From the NCBI GenBank assembly GCA_018267625.1, contig JAFDYC010000052.1:1-35864 (forward strand): a stretch of 35,864 nucleotides of DNA, read 5' to 3'. The translations under genes were made by a program, and so were the position numbers. The stretch comes from Bacteroidota bacterium (GTDB taxonomy: Bacteria; Bacteroidota; Bacteroidia; Chitinophagales; Chitinophagaceae). The notes under the pieces are model-generated. The model saw only the letters and a program-made list of their open reading frames with translations. It searched no databases and was not told the DNA's origin. Positions 15,729-22,690 of this stretch are shown one piece after another; the stretch's first letter is position 1, and the number at the start of each line of letters is the position of its first letter.

Positions 15729-17123
15729 ATGCAGTACCACGTAATCATAATCGGCTCAGGCCCCGGCGGCTATGTTGCCGCCATCCGTTGCGGACAGCTT
15801 GGCCTGAAAACAGCCCTTATTGAAAAATATCCTGTGCTCGGCGGCACGTGCCTCAACGTAGGCTGCATCCCGTCCAAAGCCATGCTGGATAGCTCGGAGC
15901 ACTACCACAACGCCGCGAAAAACTTTGCCGCGCACGGCATCAACACACAGAGCTTGTCGGTTGACCTCGCAGCTATGGTAGCGCGCAAAGCTGGCGTGGT
16001 AAAAAAGATTAACGGCGGCGTTGCCTACCTGATGAAAAAGAACAAGGTGGACGTGCTGAACGGCTTCGCTTCCTTCGTGGATGCGCATACGGTGAACGTA
16101 GCAACAGCCAGGGGAACGCAGCAGCTTACCGGCGCAAGCATCATCATTGCCACCGGCTCTAAGCCATCTACCCTGCCCGGCATCGCCATAGATAAGCAGC
16201 GCATCATCTCGTCCACCGAAGCCCTCGTCTTGAAGGAGATTCCCAAGCATCTGGTGATTATTGGCGGCGGCGTGATAGGCGTGGAGCTTGGCTCGGTGTA
16301 TGCGCGGCTGGGCTCCAAAGTATCGGTCGTTGAGTACATGCCGCAGATACTGGCCGGCATGGACGGCACGCTTGCAACAGAGCTGCGCAAATCACTCGCA
16401 AAACAGGGGCTGGAATTTCATACGGGCCATAAGGTTAGCGCCGCCCAAAACACAGGCGCAGGCGTGCGTGTAGCGGCTACGGACAAGGACGGTAAGGAAG
16501 TGGCGTTTGAGGGCGATTACTGCATGATGGCGGTGGGCCGCAGACCCTATACCGAAGGGCTGAACCTCGCGGCGGCGGGCATCACGCCCGACGCGAAGGG
16601 TTGCATTCCGGTTACAGGCCATTTCCAAACCACCGCACCGGGCGTGTACGCTATCGGCGATGTGATTGAGGGCCCGATGCTGGCCCACAAAGCTTCCGAA
16701 GAGGGCGTGTATGTAGCCGAACACATAGCCGGCCACAACCCCTACATCAATTACATCACCCTGCCCGGCATCGTGTACACATGGCCCGAAGCAGCAACGG
16801 TAGGCTTTACAGAAGAAGAGCTTGTCGGAAGAGACATCGCCTATTCGGTGGGCATCTTCCCCATGTCGGCGGCGGGGCGTGCTGTCGCCAGTGGCGATAC
16901 GGACGGAATGATAAAGGTTATTGCGCAGAAAGAAACGAAGCACATCCTTGGCGTGCACATGGTGTGCGCCCGCGCTTCCGACCTGATCGGCGAGGCGGCT
17001 ATTGCAATGGAGAAAAAAGCAACCACCGATGACATCATCCGGGTTATACACGGTCACCCGACGTTCTACGAAAACTTCAAGGAAGCCTGCCTTGCTACCA
17101 AGGGACGGGCCGTCCACATTTAA
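15729..17123 (+). CDS. lpdA: Dihydrolipoamide dehydrogenase-like flavoprotein disulfide reductase
   Basis: This class I pyridine nucleotide-disulfide oxidoreductase has 464 residues and is a complete, apparently functional LPD. The FAD-binding GSGPGGY lies at 9-15, and the redox cysteines at 41 and 46 in GTCLNVGCIPSK. The NAD-binding GGGVIGVELG lies near 180 and AIGDVIEGPMLAHKA near 315. The catalytic His443 and Glu448 lie in GHPTFYENFKEA near the C-terminus. LPD normally reoxidises lipoamide in 2-oxoacid dehydrogenase complexes, but no E1 or E2 gene is near; it sits between metal-resistance genes. It is not mercuric reductase: the N-terminal HMA domain and the C-terminal Cys pair of MerA are missing. 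It may supply reduced thiols during metal stress, which is inference. The 148 bases upstream hold no gene. Confidence 0.88.
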   Translation: MQYHVIIIGSGPGGYVAAIRCGQLGLKTALIEKYPVLGGTCLNVGCIPSKAMLDSSEHYHNAAKNFAAHGINTQSLSVDLAAMVARKAGVVKKINGGVAYLMKKNKVDVLNGFASFVDAHTVNVATARGTQQLTGASIIIATGSKPSTLPGIAIDKQRIISSTEALVLKEIPKHLVIIGGGVIGVELGSVYARLGSKVSVVEYMPQILAGMDGTLATELRKSLAKQGLEFHTGHKVSAAQNTGAGVRVAATDKDGKEVAFEGDYCMMAVGRRPYTEGLNLAAAGITPDAKGCIPVTGHFQTTAPGVYAIGDVIEGPMLAHKASEEGVYVAEHIAGHNPYINYITLPGIVYTWPEAATVGFTEEELVGRDIAYSVGIFPMSAAGRAVASGDTDGMIKVIAQKETKHILGVHMVCARASDLIGEAAIAMEKKATTDDIIRVIHGHPTFYENFKEACLATKGRAVHI

Positions 17124-17158
17124 AAAACCGGATTAGTTAGTCACCAAAAAAGCCACTC

Positions 17159-17377
17159 ATGAACAACAAAACAAGCAAAGTCAAAGAAGTTGCCAAGCTA
17201 TTCGCAGGTATGGCCGTGCATGATACGCTCGTGCATTGGGCATTTGGCATTAGCGGTAAATTTCCGATAGAGCTAAGCCCGCTCATCACCATTACGAAAG
17301 ACCTCAACACCTTTAGCATGATATTCTGGCCGCTTGTAGCCGCCGTGCTTATTTATTATGCCTGGTTCAAAAAATAG
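17159..17377 (+). CDS. Small single-helix membrane protein in the metal cluster
   Basis: This is a 72-residue protein that I do not recognise. The N-terminal 35 residues are amphipathic and basic at first (MNNKTSKVKEVAKLF), with a H..LVHWAFG stretch around 21-31. A hydrophobic helix ends the chain (MIFWPLVAAVLIYYAWFKK, about 54-72) with positive residues after it. It begins 35 bases after the lpdA-like stop and ends 3 bases before the next gene, so it is embedded in the operon and is probably translated. The histidines and location suggest a membrane partner of the ATPase or pump, without direct support. Confidence 0.7.
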   Translation: MNNKTSKVKEVAKLFAGMAVHDTLVHWAFGISGKFPIELSPLITITKDLNTFSMIFWPLVAAVLIYYAWFKK

Positions 17378-17380
17378 GCT

Positions 17381-17839
17381 ATGCACCACCGGATAGAAGT
17401 AGCGTTGTTGCTGCGATTGCCGGAGCCGGCGCAGCAAATTGAGACGTGCAGGGCTTCCATCATCCCGTATTTGGAAGGCGCTGGCGCTGAGAACATCGCT
17501 CTGCTTCCGAACGGTTTGCCCGAAGAAGCCGTGGCAGAGCTAACATTTTGCTTTGAATGCCCGATTAGCCTTGACTGCGTACTTGTAGCGATAGTGCAAA
17601 CGGGCGCGCAGATAGTAGAACAATACCTCATGCTGCCGTCGTCCATGAGCGGCATTGCCAGCGCCTATGATGCACGCGATTTCGGAGACGTTGTAACCAA
17701 CGCGGTGAAGTATGTGAAAGGCGTGGCAGACGCAAGCGTAAACAGCGACGGCATGCTGCGCATACAATGCCGAACATCATGCTTGGACGAGCTGCTGGAG
17801 CAGGTTGTAGCTACCTTGATCAACATTAAGAAACAATAA
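17381..17839 (+). CDS. Stand-alone paralogue of the P1B-ATPase N-terminal domain (copy 2)
   Basis: This 152-residue protein is paralogous to the one at 15119-15580: same start (H-R-I-E-V), same CFE.P.SL.CV core, and the same LPSSMSGIA..YDARDFGD segment near the middle. It has more cysteines than copy 1, in C-F-E-C-P with a further Cys seven residues on, and in QCRTSC near the C-terminus. It could therefore bind a soft metal, although no classic HMA CxxC loop is present. It is predicted cytoplasmic. It ends 12 bases before the ATPase whose N-terminal domain it resembles, and begins 3 bases after the preceding gene, so the four genes look like one operon. Function as metallochaperone or regulatory subunit is inference. 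Confidence 0.78.
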   Translation: MHHRIEVALLLRLPEPAQQIETCRASIIPYLEGAGAENIALLPNGLPEEAVAELTFCFECPISLDCVLVAIVQTGAQIVEQYLMLPSSMSGIASAYDARDFGDVVTNAVKYVKGVADASVNSDGMLRIQCRTSCLDELLEQVVATLINIKKQ

Positions 17840-17851
17840 AAAGAAACAGCT

Positions 17852-20236
17852 ATGGCAAAGACCAAGATAGCTTTAAACATCCTGCTCCCCCAAGCGCCTG
17901 ATGAGCGCGACGCATGCGTGGAGCGGCTCATTTCCGTAATGAAACGGCACAAGGGTATTGAACAAGCCCACGTGGAAAACAATGGAAGTGGTGAGCCTGC
18001 GCTATGCTTTCATTATAACGACAATGACATCAGTCTCTCCGACGTAGAACGCATGGCGAGAGATGCGGGCGCGGACATCACCGCACACTACGGGCATTTG
18101 CTGACGGAAGTAGACGGCATACATGAAATGAGCCAGGCAGCAACGCTGGAGAAAGCGTTGCGCGATACCAAAGGCGTGCTCGGCGTATCGGTAACGGATG
18201 CCGGCTTCATGCGCGCGGAATGGGACGAGCGGGAAACGAGCCGGGAAAAGATTTTGCGCGTGTTGGAAGCGCATCGGCTCAAAATAAAAAGCACCGCCGC
18301 AGGAAGTAACGAGCGCAGCAGCACGCCAACCGCTGCCAAGCCATCTTTGCCAAGTGCCGGGGCAAAGGAAGAAAGCAAGTGGACGGAGTATGCGCCTGCC
18401 ATCGCCAGTTTCATTTTGCTCATGACAGGTATTGCCTTTGACCAGTGGCTAAAGTCTGCGTTCTTCACCGGCTATGTGCGGCTCGGGTGGTATGTGGCAG
18501 CCTACTTGCCGGTAGGCTGGCCAGTGGCTCTTAGAGCATTCAGGGCTATTCGCCGCGCTGATTTCTTTACCGAGTTCTTGCTAATGTCGCTTGCAACCGT
18601 TGGTGCATTTGCCATTGGTGAGTATCCTGAAGGCGTAGCTGTGATGCTGTTTTATGCAATCGGGGAACTGTTCCAGGATGCTGCCGTTAACCGTGCCCGG
18701 CGCAACATCAAAGCTCTGTTGGATATTAGACCGGATGCTGCTACTGTAAATCGTAATGGCTCTTGGCAGGCGGTAAAGCCGCAGGAGGTTGCCATTGGCG
18801 AAACTATCCAGGTAAAAGCCGGAGAGAAAGTCCCGTTAGATGGTGAAATGCTTTCAGATGGCAGCTCGTTTAACACTGCTGCGCTCACTGGAGAAAGTAA
18901 ACCCAATACGTTTGGCAAAGGCGAAACGGTGCTGGCCGGAATGCTCAATCTGGACAAGGTAGTGGAGCTGAAGGTGACTAAGAAGTTTGCAGACAGCTCC
19001 ATCTCCCGCATTCTGGATATGGTGCAAAATGCTACAACCAGAAAGGCGCAGACCGAACTGTTCATCAGGAAGTTTGCCCGTGTATATACGCCCATTGTTG
19101 TTGGCTTGGCGTTAGCCCTGACCTTTTTGCCTTACTTCTTTGTCGATGATTATGTATTCCGCGACTGGCTGTACCGGGCGCTAATTTTCTTGGTGATTTC
19201 CTGCCCGTGCGCGCTTACGGTAGCTATTCCATTAGGATATTTTGGCGGTATTGGTGCTGCATCTCGGCATGGCATCCTGTTCAAAGGTTCCAATTTCCTT
19301 GACCTCATGACAAAAGTCAACACAGTTGTGATGGATAAGACCGGCACGCTTACAGAAGGCACTTTTAAAGTACAACAAATAGTGGCGGTCGGAAGCAGTG
19401 AAGATGAATTGCTAAGTTTGGTTGCAGCCCTTGAAACTCAGAGCACTCACCCGATAGCTAAAGCCGTTGTAGCCCATGCCGGGGATAGCAGCAATTTGCC
19501 AAAAGCAAATGATGTAGAAGAAATCTCAGGACACGGATTGAAAGGAAAAATAGAAGGCAAAGACGTGCTTGCTGGAAACACGAAGCTTTTGGACAAGTTC
19601 GGCATCACTTACGATGCAGCCGTAAAAGACATTGTTGAGACGCTAGTAGTAGCAGCTATTGACGGAAAGTATGCAGGCTACATTACGATTGCAGACACGC
19701 TGAAATCTGATGCTAAAGAGGCAGTGGATGGTATGAAGGCTGCTGGTATCACACGGACGGTGATGCTGAGCGGAGATAAATCATCAATTACTAAGAAGGT
19801 CGGAAATGAGGTCGGCGTGAACGAGGCATTTGGAGACTTGCTGCCCGAGCAAAAGGTTGAAAAGGTAGAAGCACTTAAGGCAGACAAAAGCCTGGCTGTT
19901 GCTTTTGTAGGGGATGGTATCAATGACGCCCCCGTACTTGCGTTAAGCGATGTTGGGATGGCAATGGGCGGCCTTGGCTCTGACGCTGCCATTGAGACCG
20001 CCGACGTCGTTATTCAGACAGACCAGCCATCGCGCATCGTTACCGCCATTCGTATTGGCAAAGCCACACGGCGTATTGTGTGGCAGAACATTGGCTTCGC
20101 CTTTGGTGTAAAGCTAATCGTGATGGCGCTTGGAGCTGGCGGATTAGCTACAATGTGGGAGGCGGTGTTTGCAGATGTTGGAGTCGCAATGCTGGCTATT
20201 TTCAATGCGGTTAGAATACAACGAATGAAATTCTAA
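17852..20236 (+). CDS. zntA: P1B-type heavy-metal ATPase, Zn/Cd/Pb class
   Basis: This inner-membrane pump uses ATP to drive soft divalent metal out of the cytoplasm. It has 794 residues. Residues 1-145 form the domain shared with the two small neighbours, then a linker and paired helices (about 180-260). The actuator loop has ALTGES near 345-350. The membrane metal site is CPC at 451-453. The phosphorylation site is DKTGT with Asp495, then STHPIAKAV and the hinge GDGINDAP near 687-694. The final helix carries FADVGVAML..FNAVR, with the Asp seen in Zn/Cd pumps. The gene name reflects this class, not a searched orthologue. No CxxC occurs in the N-terminal domain. By eye the 5' part is GC-richer than the part beyond about 18,550. 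It ends the plus-strand cluster. Confidence 0.92.
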   Translation: MAKTKIALNILLPQAPDERDACVERLISVMKRHKGIEQAHVENNGSGEPALCFHYNDNDISLSDVERMARDAGADITAHYGHLLTEVDGIHEMSQAATLEKALRDTKGVLGVSVTDAGFMRAEWDERETSREKILRVLEAHRLKIKSTAAGSNERSSTPTAAKPSLPSAGAKEESKWTEYAPAIASFILLMTGIAFDQWLKSAFFTGYVRLGWYVAAYLPVGWPVALRAFRAIRRADFFTEFLLMSLATVGAFAIGEYPEGVAVMLFYAIGELFQDAAVNRARRNIKALLDIRPDAATVNRNGSWQAVKPQEVAIGETIQVKAGEKVPLDGEMLSDGSSFNTAALTGESKPNTFGKGETVLAGMLNLDKVVELKVTKKFADSSISRILDMVQNATTRKAQTELFIRKFARVYTPIVVGLALALTFLPYFFVDDYVFRDWLYRALIFLVISCPCALTVAIPLGYFGGIGAASRHGILFKGSNFLDLMTKVNTVVMDKTGTLTEGTFKVQQIVAVGSSEDELLSLVAALETQSTHPIAKAVVAHAGDSSNLPKANDVEEISGHGLKGKIEGKDVLAGNTKLLDKFGITYDAAVKDIVETLVVAAIDGKYAGYITIADTLKSDAKEAVDGMKAAGITRTVMLSGDKSSITKKVGNEVGVNEAFGDLLPEQKVEKVEALKADKSLAVAFVGDGINDAPVLALSDVGMAMGGLGSDAAIETADVVIQTDQPSRIVTAIRIGKATRRIVWQNIGFAFGVKLIVMALGAGGLATMWEAVFADVGVAMLAIFNAVRIQRMKF

Positions 20237-20240
20237 CAGC

Positions 20241-20394
20241 GAAAGCCTTATCTCCGGCTCGCTTCCTACTTTACTCCATGCGCTCGTGCCTCGCTCCTGT
20301 CACTCATCCGTCAGCCAGCCTCCGGTTCCGCACGCCTTACACACAAAGGCCACACCCTGTGGCTCACCGCTTATTAGCGGCCAGCCACAGGGTT
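20241..20394 (+). repeat. Dispersed repeat with nested hairpin, copy A
   Basis: The unit begins GAAAGCC 4 bases after the ATPase stop, continues CTCCGGCTCGCTTCCTACTT, has several CTCG and TCAGCC segments and reaches CCGCACGCC. It ends in a perfect nested hairpin. The same order, with shared blocks, recurs at 22347-22478. The 3' arm encodes the last residues of the minus-strand gene ending at 20374. The unit type is unknown to me. Confidence 0.75.
20355..20392. terminator. Nested hairpin between convergent operons
   Basis: CCCTGTGGCT / AGCCACAGGG pairs perfectly over 10 bp and encloses CCGCT / AGCGG with a TATT loop. It lies between the plus-strand ATPase and the minus-strand mercury-type operon and could stop transcription from both sides. 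No T run follows on either strand, so termination may not be intrinsic. Confidence 0.6.
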
Positions 20395-20733
20395 CCCAAC
20401 ATCCACCTTCGTGCTATATTTCACGAAGAAGGCCAATGTAGCCGCCAGCGTGATGGCAATACCTACATAGACCTGCGGTTCATTAAGTATGAATAGTGCC
20501 CAGCAGAATAGAGTACAGACCAGCCCATTCACGAGCATACCTACCAGTAAAGTAAACCTAGAGCCGCCTCTGTCAATAGCCACGAAATTCAGTAGCCCGG
20601 CAAATATGATAGCCATTCCTGCGCCGGTAAACCAAAGCGTCCTGGTATCCATCCGGATAGGGAATGCAAAGCCAGTATGTACTAAGCCAAGAAGTATGAT
20701 CAACCAGGACAGTATCTTAATCAGCCTATCCAC
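20374..20733 (-). CDS. Four-helix membrane protein of the mercury-type operon
   Basis: This 119-residue protein is almost entirely hydrophobic, with about four helices: residues 4-25, 34-52, 60-80 and 87-106. It has a short C-terminal tail. I recognise no family motif and no metal-binding Cys pair; one cysteine lies in the third helix. It overlaps the stop of the preceding gene by 8 bases, which indicates translational coupling in the merTP operon. Its last codons lie in the arm of the repeat hairpin, so the C-terminus may have been replaced when the repeat arrived. A role in metal transport or membrane sensing is only suggested by context. Confidence 0.78.
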   Translation of the reverse strand: MDRLIKILSWLIILLGLVHTGFAFPIRMDTRTLWFTGAGMAIIFAGLLNFVAIDRGGSRFTLLVGMLVNGLVCTLFCWALFILNEPQVYVGIAITLAATLAFFVKYSTKVDVGNPVAGR

Positions 20734-20941
20734 AGCAGGATTTATTCATTTGTATAGGTGGGCACTTTACCGTCCCATAGCTGCAATACACACAGCAATC
20801 ACCGGCCTTGGGTTTTAGTCTGGTACCGCAGCCCTCACAAACATAAAAATACTGGCAGGCGTCCGTAGGCATTGTTTCCTCCTTCTTGTGCCCGCAGCTG
20901 GGGCAGGTAATAACAGACTGTAATATTATCGTATCGTTCAT
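20726..20941 (-). CDS. GDCCVxC-motif small zinc-ribbon-like protein
   Basis: This 71-residue protein is extremely Cys-rich (eleven cysteines). It has CPSCGHKKEE near 13-22, CEGCGTRLKP near 35-44 and then the signature GDCCVYCSYGTVKCPP, and ends CCG. The last motif is that of the GDCCVxC-domain (seleno)protein family, in which some members carry selenocysteine; here the position is Cys and no in-frame TGA is involved. It is cytoplasmic by prediction. It lies between a Cys-rich lipoprotein and a membrane protein in the merTP operon. The family is often near mercury genes as I recall, and a role in binding or trafficking Hg(II) is plausible but unproven. Confidence 0.85.
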   Translation of the reverse strand: MNDTIILQSVITCPSCGHKKEETMPTDACQYFYVCEGCGTRLKPKAGDCCVYCSYGTVKCPPIQMNKSCCG

Positions 20942-20946
20942 CTTGT

Positions 20947-21690
20947 CTATTTCTTATCGCAACATGCACTTGCTGCATTCGTTGAGTCTTTTGTGCAGCA
21001 GCTATCATGCTTTTCGCATTGTGTCTCCTTATATGCAAGGTACTTAGCCAGCATGTCATCGGCCCGTTCCTTACCTACTACGCTGCTGAAAATACTGACC
21101 GCATCATTCTTAAACTTGTTGTCGCTATCCTCAAATAGCTGCTCGGGTGTTCTGTACTTTACAAGTTCCGTCTTAAAATAGCCTTCCAGGGCTGGTCTTA
21201 TTCTATTTGCTTCTTCCTGGCTGATCAGCTTCCGTTCCTGCGCAAATCCTGTGTAGGTATTTGCAATGGTAGAGGCTTCAATAATGCTCAGCTTATCTAC
21301 GTCTGCTCCCTTATGCCATTTGCCATCTGCCCGGAAATCCTTCAGTTGACCGGCAGCTACAGTCTTGTCTTCTTTTGAGAACTCAATACCGTAGTTGTCA
21401 AATATGGGCTTCGCTACCTGTTCGGTTTGCTCCTTGTCTTTCCAGACAATAGCATAGACTGTTCCTTTATGATTTAGCCATGCTTCCTTAATGGCTGGGT
21501 TCTTCTCCATCTCCAAAAGCGCAGGCTTCGCCCTGCTACCGCAACCAATAGTTGAATCTGCACCGCATATAAGTGGTACATCATAGAAAGTAACTACTTC
21601 CGCCTCTGCTGCAGTCTCGTGGTCACTAGCGCAGCCATATATGTTTAGAAGAAGTAAGGCGGGAACAAGTAGAGAGAACAGGCTTCTCAT
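20947..21690 (-). CDS. Cys-rich lipoprotein of the mercury-type operon
   Basis: This 247-residue exported protein has a lipobox at NIYGC (acylated Cys20) after a hydrophobic signal. I do not recognise the family. The mature N-terminus has two cysteines in PLICGADSTIGCGSRAKP, followed by alpha/beta sequence (GTVYAIVWKDKEQ). The middle is helical and charged. The C-terminus carries a cysteine cluster: TQCEKHDSCC, then ACCDKK. The paired cysteines and the place directly after merTP suggest a periplasmic mercury scavenger, possibly doing the job of MerP on the outer face. It lies 6 bases from merTP and 5 bases from the GDCCVxC gene, so one operon is likely. Confidence 0.8.
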   Translation of the reverse strand: MRSLFSLLVPALLLLNIYGCASDHETAAEAEVVTFYDVPLICGADSTIGCGSRAKPALLEMEKNPAIKEAWLNHKGTVYAIVWKDKEQTEQVAKPIFDNYGIEFSKEDKTVAAGQLKDFRADGKWHKGADVDKLSIIEASTIANTYTGFAQERKLISQEEANRIRPALEGYFKTELVKYRTPEQLFEDSDNKFKNDAVSIFSSVVGKERADDMLAKYLAYKETQCEKHDSCCTKDSTNAASACCDKK

Positions 21691-21696
21691 TGGGTA

Positions 21697-22311
21697 TTAT
21701 TTGGCTTCAATACTGGTAACAATATAGCCGGTTTCATTAATAGCCGAAGCTATCCTTCCCGTGTCAACGCTGCTGCCATCGTAGCGCACAATGCTCCGGG
21801 CAGAATCATAAGAAGTCTGAAAATCCAGTACGCCTTTTACTTTGGCCAGTTCTCCATTTACATGCTCAGTACAGCTTTCACAGGTCATACCTTCTATTCG
21901 AAACACTGCTTGTCTTACTGCAGTGTTATCCTGAACCATTACCAGCGGCTTTGCGATCGCACGAGGGTAGAAAACCGAGGCATAGTAAGGGAACGCAACA
22001 AGCAAACCTGCTATAACAGTCACGATGCTCAGAAATGTCTTTCCCTGAACAAATGAAGCCTTACGTTGAGTTGGTGAGCAGCAGTCCGCAGGTTTTTGGG
22101 GCTTGAGCTTCTGATACCAGGCAAAGCCAAACACGAGAACAGTAAATCCGATGAGGTAAGGTCGGAATGGCTCAATCCATGAGAAGGAGGAAGCAGCACC
22201 GCTTACCCCACCAATCAATGCTAGGACAGGTGCAACGCAACACAGTGAAGCAGCAGCAGCAGTGACCACACCAGCTATCCAGCCCCGGCTACCTGTATTC
22301 TTATCCTTCAT
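21697..22311 (-). CDS. merTP: MerTP fusion mercuric ion transporter
   Basis: This protein brings Hg(II) across the inner membrane. The 204 residues combine MerT and MerP. The first helix carries the Cys pair SLCCVAP (24-25). A second helix (about 50-67) is followed by the cytoplasmic Cys pair DCCSP (77-78). A third helix (about 92-113) leads to a C-terminal HMA domain with GMTCESC (Cys144, Cys147) that would lie in the periplasm and capture mercury. MerT alone is usually about 116 residues, so the fusion is evident. It is the first gene of a four-gene minus-strand operon. No merA, merB, merR or ArsR-type gene is adjacent, so the fate of imported mercury and the control of the operon are unclear. 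Confidence 0.92.
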   Translation of the reverse strand: MKDKNTGSRGWIAGVVTAAAASLCCVAPVLALIGGVSGAASSFSWIEPFRPYLIGFTVLVFGFAWYQKLKPQKPADCCSPTQRKASFVQGKTFLSIVTVIAGLLVAFPYYASVFYPRAIAKPLVMVQDNTAVRQAVFRIEGMTCESCTEHVNGELAKVKGVLDFQTSYDSARSIVRYDGSSVDTGRIASAINETGYIVTSIEAK

Positions 22312-22346
22312 ATATCTCGTAAAGTTCTCAAGAATAGGCCAAAAAA

Positions 22347-22478
22347 GAAAGCCCCACCTCCGGCTCGGTTCCTACTTCATTCGCTCGTTCCTGTGTCAGT
22401 CAGTCTCCTCTCCGCACACCAACCGTACAAGCCCACCGTGCGGACCGCCGCTTTTCAGCGACCAGCAACAAGCCGCAC
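22347..22478 (+). repeat. Dispersed repeat with nested hairpin, copy B
   Basis: The unit begins GAAAGCC, has CTCCGGCTCGGTTCCTACTT, then CTCGTTCCTGT, CAGTCAGTC and TCCGCACACC. It ends in a hairpin with outer arms GTGCGG/CCGCAC and an inner CGCT/AGCG stem with TTTC loop. It aligns block by block with copy A at 20241. It lies upstream of merTP, so copies A and B flank the mercury-type operon in the same orientation. The rest of 22312-22690 holds only a 6-bp hairpin AATTGC/GCAATT (22483-22500) and a terminator; I see no gene. Confidence 0.75.
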
Positions 22479-22590
22479 AGGCAATTGCTTCGCGGCAATT
22501 ATCTTCTGGTACAGAAAAAGATCTTTCTTCAATATTTGGCGGATAGTCTTGAACAGTAACAACGATACCCATATCGGCTTCTAAAAAGGG

Positions 22591-22620
22591 AAATAAAAAA
22601 ACCAGCCTGAAAAACAGGCC
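22591..22620 (-). terminator. Terminator after the RecA-like gene
   Basis: On the minus strand GCCTG / CAGGC with a 5-base T loop is followed by CTGG and a run of seven T residues. It lies 71 bases past the stop of the gene at 22691 and probably ends the long phage-like transcription unit. Confidence 0.6.
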
Positions 22621-22690
22621 AGCCCCTATAAACCCTATCGCAATTATAGGCGGTCGGAATCTGAAAACAAAACTTCAGCGTGACTTACAA

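Noticed and set aside
15729..17123. Mercuric reductase
   Set aside because: The flavoprotein has the MerA-like redox pair but lacks the N-terminal HMA domain and the C-terminal Cys pair, and ends with the His-Glu motif of LPD.
20241..22478. Integron attC sites or IS ends
   Set aside because: The repeats have nested hairpins, but I could not find the attC core (RYYYAAC/GTTRRRY), target duplications or any transposase nearby.
22262..22546. 94-codon plus-strand frame over repeat B
   Set aside because: It covers the start of merTP and the repeat, and its sequence is what the repeat encodes by chance; no protein family is visible.
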